NCBI GenBank assembly: GCA_029339195.1
Contig: JAPTJF010000784.1
Location: 1-13,914 of the forward strand
Reading direction: 5' to 3'
DNA length: 13,914 bases
Source: Micractinium sp. NFX-FRZ
Taxonomy: Eukaryota; Chlorophyta; Trebouxiophyceae; Chlorellales; Chlorellaceae
Part shown: positions 1 through 7,926 of the stretch, piece by piece
Numbering within the stretch: the first letter of the stretch is position 1
Layout of the letters: the number at the start of each line of letters is the position of its first letter
Translations under genes and position numbers: made by a program
Notes under the pieces: generated by a model
Told to the model about the DNA's origin: nothing
Seen by the model: only the letters and a program-made list of their open reading frames with translations
Databases searched by the model: none

Positions 1-2630
1 CATTCCGCAAGAATGGATGCTGCCAGGCGCTTTTCCCCGGTTGAAACGGTGAGCTGAGCTTCCGCTGCTGCCGCCGCGCCCTTGTGTCCCAGCCCGGCCA
101 GGCCGTCGACAGGCGTGTTCTGCCCTGTAGGGGCCGCCCCACCGCCCTGTGCTCACCCTGCAAGCCCCGCATACGCATCCTTTTCCATTGCCCCCTGCCC
201 CTCTCGCACCCGCCCGCAGCCTGCGCATGTGGCTTCCCAGAGCGTCCAACACCGCCTCCCTGCCCGACATCCCACCCGGGGCATTCACGTCCCTCGAGAC
301 CCTGGAGCTAGGCATGGTCGACCTGCGCAGCACGCTGCCCGCCAGCTGGGGCGCCAGCCCCCACGTGCTGCCCGCGCTGCGCCAGCTGTCATTGACGCTG
401 AAGGTGCAGGGCGACCTGCCTGCGGCATGGTCCCGCGGCTTCGCCCAGCTACGCGGCCTCTCAATATCTGACGTGGGCTCGCAGTCACTTCTAACACTGC
501 AGCAGCGGCGCGGCTTTTCAAAGTCGGCAATGGCAGAACCAGCGGCGGCAGCGTCCATTCGCCTGCCGGCGTCGTGGGGGGCAGGCGGCTTCCCACAGCT
601 GGAGTTTCTGTCACTGGACAGGCTGTGGGTCCACGGTCCGCTGCCTCACCAGTGGCTCAGTGAGGCGGGCAGCTTCCCGGCACTGACACGCCTGTGAGTG
701 TGCGCCACGTGCCTGCCTGATGCCCTGACCTGCCGACAGCCTTCCGCCCCTCTTGTCTGCTCATGCCCTGCCAGAATCACGCGTGTGCCTGCCCTGCCCG
801 CCTGCCCGCCTGCTGGCCCGCCTGTGGTTGTGTGCGCCGGTGCCGAACCACTCCTTGCCCGCCACCACGTTTAGGCCACCACCGGCGCTCCTGGCCGCCG
901 CACCCATCACCGCCCACCCATGCATGCAGGCGGCTGACAGATCTCAAGCTGACTGGCCCGCTCCCGCCTCACCTTTTTGAGAGGCTGCCCAGCCTGAGGC
1001 ATGCGTGGGTGAGATGCCATGGACACCTTCCGCTGCCGATGCCATGCAAAGCCGCCAGTGCCAGCTGCGCTCAACACACTCCAGCTACCCCAGCACATTC
1101 ATGCGGTCCCCGATGCTGCAGCTGAACGGGAACAGATTCACGGGGTCCCTCCCCGCTGCGTGGGGCCGGTCAAGGGTGAGTCGGGGCGGCCGCCGGCAAC
1201 CCCATGGCGCTCCTTCTGGCTTTGGCGCCACCGGGCACTGACTGCAGCGGAATGCAGTATTGACTCACCTGCGCCAGGCTCGCTAGTGGGCGTGCTGGGC
1301 AAGTCAGCACGGCTTGTGCAGACTGACAGGGTCTACACACCTGTGCTGACAGTTATGTCAGGCCTCAATCACGGCGGTCGGACGTTCTGCTTTGCCCCAT
1401 GCTGGCTCCTGCTCGCCCATGTGGCAGGCCTCGAGCGGAGCTGCACAGCCGCACAGCCCGCCTGCCTGCCAGGAGGAGGCAGGGCGGCCACCCCAAACGG
1501 AGTAGCGCGATTTCTATCAGCTCTTCAACATCGCCTTGCCTGCTCCCTTTTCATCCTGCACCTTGCATGCCCCCACCCACGTGATTTCGCAACCTGCAGG
1601 CGGAGGGCCTCGAGCTGAGCAACAACCGCCTGAGCGGCCCCGCCTTCCCTCCGGCATGGCTGGAGGCTGGCTCCATGACCAACCTGACCTACCTGCTCTT
1701 TTCCCACAACCCAGGGCTGACAGGCACCCTGCCGGCCAGCCCTCCCTGGCCGAGGCTAGAGAATATGTGAGCAGGCACTGCGAGCAGCCGTGCATGCCTG
1801 CCGCTTTTTAGGGGGTGGCAGTGCCGCTGCTGCCCGGCTGCAGGCTTACGCCCAACAAGCCCTGCTGGCTGACGCGATACCATTCCAGCAGCCTCTGCTG
1901 CACGCCTGCCCAGCAGCCTGCTCACCCCTCTGCATCCCTGCCTGCCTGCTACCCTGCCTGCCTGCTACCCTGCCTGATGCATGCTCGCCTGCCTCGCCTG
2001 CCTGCCTGGCAGCATGGTCAACCCTGGCTCCGTTACTCCGCATGCACTGTCAAGTGCTGTCAAGTACTGCCACTTGTTTGCTGTGTGTGCAGGGAGCTGT
2101 TGGACACGGGTCTCATAGGCGGCATCCCTACGGGCTGGTGTGACGCGCCCTTTGCAGGCTCTCTGCGCAGCCTGTAAGCCTCAGCCCTGCCTGACCCGCC
2201 CCCCTGGTCTGCCTAGCTCCTTGCCTATCCTTGTTTCTGGTGGGGTTTGGGGGCCTGACCCCGCCCCCCCGCACCCCATCACAACGAGGTGTCTGCTGCT
2301 CCCAAACTCTCCATGCACCTTGCCCCACCGCCCACGCCCGCTGCATGCTCCTCCACTTGACCTTCCCACTGCCCTGTTCCAGCTTACCCAGCTTCCCCAC
2401 TGTGCCCTGCACGCGCACTGTCTCTCGTACACATCCTCACACGCCCATGCATGCATTGGATTGGGTTGGCTGCACGCAGGGACATTTGGGACACGTCTGT
2501 GGATCCAACGCTTCCACAGTGCGCAGCCAGCTGCTTGCCGCTTCTCCACGTCAACATGGGGCGGAACAACCTGGGAGGGCAGCAGCCGCCAGGGCAGCCG
2601 CAGCTTGTCGGGCGGCAGGGGCGGAGGCGG
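1..2630 (+). other. Leucine-rich-repeat ectodomain of the receptor kinase
   Basis: Exons 1-6 and the start of exon 7 encode about 350 residues of irregular LRRs. Repeats follow LxxLxxLxLxxNxLxGxLP, with the recurring alga-like end LPxxW or IPxxW: IPQEW, LPASWG (twice), LPAAW, LPHQW, LPAAWG, IPTGW. The regular repeat NGNRFTGSLPAAWG spans 1125-1166. Irregular spacing in exon 2 (220-693) suggests diverged or partly degenerate repeats. The array ends near 2570 at NMGRNNLGG, followed by a Gln/Pro/Arg-rich stretch before the membrane segment. Extracellular placement is inferred from the membrane segment behind it; the signal peptide would lie outside the window. Confidence 0.8.
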
Positions 2631-4847
2631 CCAGTCACAGCCGTCGGGCTTGCCAGTGCATTGCCGCTGTGCGCCCTCGTGGCGGCTGGGCTCGTGGGCA
2701 GGCTGTTGTGGCAGCGCCGGCTACGCGAGGTTCGGCAGCAACGGCAGGCCCTGGAACAGCGGGGTATGCTGCTGCAGCACCCAGCTGGATGGCACATGGC
2801 GTCTTCACATGAGAACAGCTGGGAGAAGCGGGAGGGTAGGCCAGCTGCTCCGGCCAGCCTTGTGCAGGTGGCGCAGCACAGGCGGCTGGCAGCCCTTCTG
2901 AGTGCTACGGGGAGGCGTCTGGGCCATCAGCAGGACGGTCCGGCTGAACCTGTGATGCTGATACGGCCGCTTTGCTGGCCGGCGGAGCAGCCGCTGCCAG
3001 CTGGCACAGAGGCTTGCGAGAGGGAGCCGTGCCAGGCGGTCAGCACGCAAGGTGCTGGCAGCCCTGCCGCCGCTAGCTGCCCAGCGCTTACGCCACCCGT
3101 TGACCGGGAGTGGCGGCTGCCAACTGAGTCCCTGCGGATGAATGCCGCCGCTCTGCAAGTGCGTAAAACACTGTTGACAGGAAAAATTGAGCTGTGCAAT
3201 GGAGCATGCAGCCTGGACACAACAGCTGGGAACCAGGTCTCTGCTTCTCGCCTCCTGCCTGCCCACCCTCCCCCCAGCCCGTGCCTGCTCGCCTCCCCTG
3301 CTTGCTTGCCCGCCTGCAGTTTGTGGTAGGCAGCGATGGGGAGGCGGTGGAGCTGGGCAGCGGCGGGCACGCTTTGGTCGTGCTGGCAAAGCTGCAGCCA
3401 GGGGACCGCAGCGTGGCCGTCAAGGTGGGTGTGCTGGGCGCGCAGGCTACACCGCTCTCTGCTGCTGCCTTCGCCTGCATGCGCGCGGCCCTGCACACCT
3501 GCTTAGCCTTCCCGCATCAAGCCTCCTCCTGCCCTCCCATGCCTACATGCATATCTCTCCCTATGCCGAAGCCCCCTTCTTTCCACCCAACTGCGCGCCT
3601 CTACGCCCCTGCCCAACCCGCAGGCCTTTGAGCTGGAGGCCGGCGTGGACAGCAGCATCATGTGGCATGAGGTGGCGCTGATGCGGCAGTGCCGACACCC
3701 GCGGGTGGTGCCGATCCTCGGCGTGGCGCTCAAGGTGAGGCGCCCGCCGGCAGGAGCAAGGGATGGCATGCCCATGTGGGCTGGTCTGAAGGGCCCAGCG
3801 CTCCAGACTGTTATCGAATGCGCCCCTCTCCCCATTGCAGGGGTGCCTGCTCATGGTTGCGATGGAGCTGATGCACAACGGGAGCCTGAGGTCGGTGCTG
3901 GGGGACCCCCAGCGGCGGGACAACCTGCGGTGGGCGGCATGGTAGGTGCCATGGCTCGCCTGATGCGCGCCTGCCAGCCCGCTTCCTTCGCCGCAATGCC
4001 GGCCGGCCGGAAAGGTGCCTCGTTGCCTGCCTGCCTGCCACACAAGCATGCAAGGCGCTCTGCATCACACCTGCCCTGCTGTCGCTCCGCTCCCTGCTCG
4101 GCCCTGCAGTGGCCGCCAGGTGGCGGTGGACGTGGCGGAGGCGCTGGACCACCTGCACACGCAGTTGGGGGTGATGCACGGTGACCTGAAGCCGGGGTGA
4201 GTGGCGGTGTGCCAGCCTGCTGTTGTGCCTGCTCATTGCTGGGTGGCGAGCATCCAAGCGCTGAAGCCCATCCCCATCTTCACCCCACCACCATGCACTG
4301 CAGGAACGTGCTGCTGTCTGCCGACTGGCGCGCCTGCCTGGGCGACCTGGGCCTGGCGCAGCTGCTGGGCACGGGGGCACGCACCGCCGCTGGCTACACC
4401 CGCGCCTATGCCGCCCCCGAGCAGCTGATGGGCGTGCGCTGCGCCCTGAGCGCCGACATCTACTCCTTTGGCCTGCTGCTGGTGTCGCTGCTGGTGCAAA
4501 AGCTGGCGAGTTCGCGGCAAGGCTGGCACCTGCCGCGCGCTCCAGAGGAGTGCCCGCAGGTGGGACCGCTGGCCGCTGACATTGCTGCAGCCACGCATGC
4601 TCGCTTGGGCTCACAGCCTGCTTCAAGGCAAGGGCAGCTGAGGCGCAGCTTGTGGCAGCATGGTCTCGGCTGGTTGTGAGTTCGGCACATTCATGTGTCC
4701 ACTTTGCTGCCCCTTCTCACGGCTTCCTGATCGGCGTTTGTATCACTGCAGGAGGTGGTTGACCTGATCCAGGACTGCCTGTTCGTGGATGCTCAACTTC
4801 GGCCGACAGCAGCTCAGGCGCTGGCACGTCTGCGAGCTGCCAGTTGA
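1..4847 (+). CDS. LRR receptor-like protein kinase, 5'-partial, 13 exons in window
   Basis: Likely a cell-surface receptor kinase: extracellular leucine-rich repeats, one membrane segment, cytoplasmic Ser/Thr-type kinase. Exons read by phase and splice sites: 1-48, 220-693, 930-1008, 1122-1175, 1600-1766, 2093-2173, 2480-3236, 3320-3424, 3624-3734, 3841-3941, 4110-4196, 4304-4559, 4752-4847; together one open frame of 804 residues ending in TGA at 4845-4847. Junctions rebuild repeat and kinase motifs without shifts, for example LPSLRHAW joined to LNGNRFTGSLP, and DLKPG joined to NVLL across 4196/4304. Introns (83-424 nt) start GT and end AG; the donor at 3237 (GTCTCT) is the weakest. The first base of the window is the last base of a codon, so more repeats and any signal peptide lie upstream. 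Kinase residues K588, E604, D684, K686, N689 and D702 (in-window numbering) are present. No TGTAA polyadenylation signal was seen downstream. Ligand and substrate are unknown. Confidence 0.85.
1936..1976 (+). repeat. 16-bp tandem repeat, about 2.5 copies, in a receptor-kinase intron
   Basis: The unit CCCTGCCTGCCTGCTA occurs perfectly at 1936-1951 and 1952-1967, followed by nine bases of a third copy. It lies in the intron 1767-2092 and is built from the CCTG tetranucleotide that is common in introns across the window. Confidence 0.9.
2634..2711 (+). other. Predicted transmembrane segment of the receptor kinase
   Basis: About 26 mostly hydrophobic residues (in-window 353-378, containing LPLCALVAAGLVG) are flanked by GRRRP before and QRRLR after. 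The basic cluster on the C-terminal side agrees with a type I orientation, LRRs outside and kinase inside. A Gln/Glu/Arg-rich juxtamembrane linker of about 175 residues without a recognised domain follows in the same exon, up to 3236. Confidence 0.75.
3320..4847 (+). other. Protein kinase domain (TKL/RLK-like, HGD catalytic loop)
   Basis: Exons 8-13 encode all main kinase subdomains: glycine loop LGSGGHALV (565-573), VAVK with the ATP lysine as last codon of the exon ending at 3424, helix-C Glu in WHEVALM, hinge-side MELMHNGSL, catalytic loop MHGDLKPGN, metal-binding DLG in place of DFG, AAPEQ, DIYSFG and the late Arg in LRPTA. The only notable change in an invariant motif is HGD in place of HRD, which would make it a non-RD kinase. 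The subdomain X-XI region is short, and the protein stops right after the last helix, without a C-terminal tail. Activity is inferred as intact because the Lys, Asp and Asn residues are kept. Confidence 0.85.
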
Positions 4848-5053
4848 CACGGTTGTGTGTAGCATGCATGTGGGGTTGCTGCTGACGACTGTCATGCCTG
4901 AAGCTGAGCAGTTGCATGGTGACAAGGAAGTGTGGCAAGGCACAGGTGGCGACGTTCGTTCACATACAGAGGGGGGCCGGTGGGGCGGCAGGGCCGCAGG
5001 CCCGCCAGATGCATGGGCCGTGGGGTGGGGCCGCATGTGCCGGAAAGTGTGCA

Positions 5054-5073
5054 TGTGTGTGTGTGTGTGTGTG
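5054..5073 (+). repeat. (TG)10 dinucleotide microsatellite
   Basis: Ten uninterrupted TG units lie in the 3' flank of the receptor kinase. Potentially polymorphic between strains. Confidence 0.95.
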
Positions 5074-5482
5074 CACAGGCTGTTCGGAAGGGAAGACACG
5101 AAGGCAAAAAGGGGCGCCGGCAGGGTGCACAAAACAGCCCGGCTGGCGGAGCGTGAGTATAGAAAAAGAGGAACGTGCACATAAGCCGCTACAAAGGGTG
5201 AGGGGGCATGCAGTTGGAAAAGGGTTAGGGTGGGGCTCGTGAGGGGTTGGGTGGGGTCAGTGCGAGCAAGGAGGGATGCCCTACGGGCAAGGTATAGGGC
5301 GTCAAGTGCAGCACAGTTGCATAAATGACATTCATTATGAAAACGGGCGCTGCAGGTGGGGTGCGGGTGCGAGCGGAGCAAATCTACATCACAAGTCACA
5401 AAGGAAGGCGGTGATTAGACCAATCGGGGGGAGGCAGCACCGCCATCAGCTCATCGGATGAATGAAACCAAGGCACAGGACA

Positions 5483-5645
5483 CGAGGTGAGGCGTAGGAG
5501 GCAGGGGAGGCAGGTTGGGGAGGGCAGTGGTAAGGGAGGAGGTGCGGTGGTGGGAGAAGGGGAGAGCGGGACCCTGGCAAAAAGGGGGTAAAATGGGGGA
5601 AGGTTGTGGGGACATGTGAAGAAGGGGAGTGAGAGTAGGAAGATG
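5483..5645 (+). repeat. Purine-rich (G/A) tract
   Basis: About 160 bases consist largely of G and A on the plus strand, with many GGGAGG, GGGGAAGG and AAAAAGGGGG runs. The region is therefore pyrimidine-rich in the sense of the minus-strand gene, where it would be 3' UTR or flank. No unit repeats regularly. It has G-quadruplex or triplex potential only. Confidence 0.65.
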
Positions 5646-5827
5646 CCGCAAGGAAAACCGGGGGAAGAAATGAAAGAATTCGATGCAACATAGGGGCAAA
5701 GGGCACTCCGAGTCGCGCGCTAACAGCCGGGCCGTGCCCGGTGATGGGAGGGTGGGCACCCGGCCGCAGTTCATGTCTCAAGGGCCGTGTCCGCACCTCA
5801 TGTACCCACTTGGCATGTTCCTGACGC

Positions 5828-7165
5828 TCACTTGGCAACCACAACAGCACTGGGCTTGGGATCCCAGTAAGGAACCTCGCGGGGTGTGTCAAAGCTCCGG
5901 CGATCCACTTTGCGGCCGGCAGGCGAGGAGGAACGCTTGCCACCGTTGCTGCCACTCCGGCGCCTGCTTGCCGCCACTCCCGCCACTCCGGCTGCGGCGG
6001 CGATCGGCACCAGAGCGGCAGCGGCACGCAGCGCAAAGCGCGCGGCAGCGTGTATGTGCTCCTGCTTCTGCTTCTGCTCCTTCTGAGGCTTGGCCAGGGT
6101 GGCTGCTGGCTGGCCGACGGCAGGGGCGGCGGCGGCAGCGGGGGCGCCAACTGTCGGGTGGCTGTCCATGCTGCCCTCCCCGCTGTGCACGCTGTCCGAG
6201 GCGGCCTCGCTGGGCGCGCTCTGCACGCTGGGGGCACCCAGCAGGCGGCGACGCACCTGCAGCCAAGGAGGCGAGCCGGGCGAGGGCAGGAAGGAGGGGG
6301 AAACGGGAACGTGGTGAGAGGCGGGCGAGGAGGAGGAGGTGACGCCGCAGAACCGGGGTTGCAAGCAGCCAGGAGCTGCGTATGAAACTTGCTTTTCTCG
6401 ACAAGGGACTGCTCGAAGGGCCAAGGCACAACATAAAACAATAACCAAGTCAAAGCAGAGTAGCCTTTTTTTCCTCTGGGAAGAAAACGGTAACCAAATC
6501 AAGGCAACTGTTGCTGACGTGGCCCGTGCTAGAGGAGCCCTTCCCTCCAAAGGGCAAATGGCCCACCTCTTGCGCCACCTTGCTCAGCCCCTGGGGTGGG
6601 GCCAGCACAGAGGCCGGGGAGCCGGGGTGCTGGTGGGTGCTGCTGGCGTGGCTGGAGTCGCTCCCAGCCTCGCTGGCGGGCTTGGCAGGTGTGGGAGGCG
6701 GCGAGTGGGCGGCGGCGGCAGCGGGGGCCACCGCAGCGGGGGCGGTCAGGCCGGCGGCACCGCGCTGGGCGGCCCACAGCTCAAAGACGGTGTGCTGCTC
6801 AGCCTGCGACATGAGAAGGGCAGTGATGCAGGGATGGTCAGATAGAGCATAGAAGCGGGGGGACAGTTGGTACAGAACCATGTGTGGACCAACGGGCGCA
6901 CGGCCGAGGGTTTGCGGCTGGCGACATGCTGGCATATCTCGGCATGCGCACCTGCGACTCCTGCGCGTCCCACCCCAGGGGGGGGGGGGGGGGGGGGGGG
7001 GGGGCTTTTGCGGCCGGTATTGTATGCGAGGGTGACCAGGCGGTGGGGTCCAGTGAACACGGCATATAGCATGTCGGCCGCCTCGGACAGCGAGGTGCCG
7101 GCCTGCTGCGGCGCTGTGGCGACACACCGCTGCGGCACGAGGTTGGGAAGCAGCGGCTTCACCAT
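5828..7165 (-). CDS. Unrecognised Ala/Pro/Ser-rich protein with one predicted membrane segment, 3 exons
   Basis: I do not recognise this family. Exons on the minus strand: 7165 to about 6974, 6803-6567 and 6256-5828, about 285 residues. The ATG at 7165 is preceded in frame by TAA four codons upstream, which supports this start. The N-terminal block (about residues 1-53, containing LSEAADMLYAVFTGPHRLV) looks conserved and folded. A proline run encoded by the 27-base homopolymer follows, then a helical FELWAAQRG segment, two Ala/Ser/Pro low-complexity stretches each with a SEAxSDSxH-like motif, a charged KPQKEQKQKQEH patch, a hydrophobic Ala-rich segment (about 214-239) and a basic tail ending VPYWDPKPSAVVVAK. 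Exon 1's donor is uncertain: GTGGGA at 6973 keeps frame through the proline run, while the stronger-looking CAG/GTGCGC at 6951 needs a one-base shift. A membrane-anchored protein is plausible; the compartment is unknown. Confidence 0.65.
6978..7004 (+). repeat. 27-base G homopolymer inside exon 1 of the unknown gene
   Basis: An uninterrupted run of 27 G on the plus strand reads as poly-C, hence poly-proline, in the sense of the minus-strand gene. Such runs are prone to length error in sequencing and to real slippage, and this one decides the reading frame of the exon end. Confidence 0.9.
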
Positions 7166-7208
7166 TCCGAGCGTTTACGGTGCGGTCTCGGAGTCTTGGC
7201 TAGTGGAA

Positions 7209-7258
7209 GGGGGGCGGGCCAATCAAGGGGGGCGGGCAAATCGAGGAGGGCCAACCGA
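7209..7258 (-). promoter_or_regulatory. 18-bp tandem GC-box/CCAAT-like repeats upstream of the unknown gene
   Basis: Two adjacent 18-bp units, 7209-7226 and 7227-7244, share GGGGGGCGGGC followed by an AAT core and differ at two positions; a shorter degenerate copy (GGAGGGCCAACCGA) follows at 7245-7258. The first unit contains CCAAT, so the gene's strand reads ATTGG next to a CCCGCC box. They lie 44-93 bases upstream of the ATG at 7165. Position and composition suggest promoter elements. Binding is not shown. Confidence 0.45.
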
Positions 7259-7654
7259 GGAGAAGGAGGGGCAGGAACCCAAAGGGAACGCTTGCACAAG
7301 CTGCGGCCTTTGCGGGAAGTGGCCCCAGAGGGAACCTGACTCCATGCTTGTGGCGGGAGGGCTGGCTGCGTGACAAAGGCTGCGTGACAAAGCCGCAGCA
7401 GGCAGGGCAGGCCCAGGGCTCAGAAGCACGCAATCAGGCGCTACGCATCCCATGCCATGAAGCATGGCCGCGAGGTGCAGAGGCATGGCATGTCAGGGGA
7501 GAGGGGCAGGATCCAGGGCAGCGCTTGCAGGGAGCGCTACCGCCGCTGGCACCGCTCCTGGCTGCCAGCCAGGATGCATGCATGCAGCTCTCACCCAAAT
7601 GCGGTGCACCCCTCTCCTCTTGATGCACGCCTCCCAATTCTACGAAAAAATGGG

Positions 7655-7659
7655 TTACA
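7655..7659 (-). terminator. TGTAA polyadenylation signal of the SOUL gene
   Basis: TTACA on the plus strand reads TGTAA on the minus strand, 268 bases after the SOUL stop codon. TGTAA is the known polyadenylation signal of chlorophyte algae, usually 10-20 bases before the cleavage site, which would place mRNA cleavage near 7635-7645. Confidence 0.6.
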
Positions 7660-7926
7660 GCATACACCGGAAAATCCTAGAGCAGCTCCTTTATGGCAGG
7701 CAAAGCTCTTCACCTGCCGCCAGAGCTGCCGCTGCGTGCCTGCACCCGCAGAGCCCGCCGCACATCCGTTCAGCCGCTGAGCCCTGCCGTTGGCTGGGCA
7801 AACCACAGCTGAGCACTTCCCGGCACCGGCACGCAGTGCTTGCCAACGGAGCCGTAGATGTGCCGCATGCCCCCGCCTTCGGACGCTGCTGTTGACGCAG
7901 CCACCATGTACAGAGCCTGACAGTGC

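Larger units (their letters stand above)
4848..5827. other. Tail-to-tail intergenic region
   Basis: These 980 bases lie between the stop of the receptor kinase (plus strand) and the stop of the unknown gene (minus strand), so they should hold both 3' UTRs. Neither TGTAA on the plus strand nor its complement TTACA for the minus strand was found, so both 3' ends remain undefined. It holds a (TG)10 microsatellite, a purine-rich tract, and an AT-richer spot near 5318-5341 with an imperfect inverted repeat (ATAAATGA ... TCATTAT). Reading frames across it are low-complexity and show no family motif. I see no gene here. Confidence 0.6.
7166..7926. other. Intergenic region: 3' UTR of the SOUL gene and promoter side of the unknown gene
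   Basis: Both flanking genes point left. The right part (down to about 7640) should be the SOUL gene's 3' UTR, which carries TGTAA at 7655-7659. The left part should hold the promoter of the unknown gene, with GC-rich CCAAT-like direct repeats at 7209-7258. Between about 7270 and 7640 I see no recognisable gene; reading frames there are short and without motifs. Confidence 0.6.

Noticed and set aside
5223..5233. GGGTTAGGG-like telomere motif
   Set aside because: It is a single partial unit inside a G-rich region, with no tandem array.
4743..5399. Minus-strand open frame (about 218 codons) antisense to the receptor kinase end
   Set aside because: It overlaps the kinase's last exon, includes the TG microsatellite as His-Thr repeats and has no recognisable domain.
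5446..6453. Long minus-strand open frame (about 335 codons) over the 3' half of the unknown gene
   Set aside because: It is a shifted frame of the better-supported exon 6256-5828, Pro/Ser/Arg low complexity without motifs, and starts in intron sequence; stop-poor frames are expected at this GC content.
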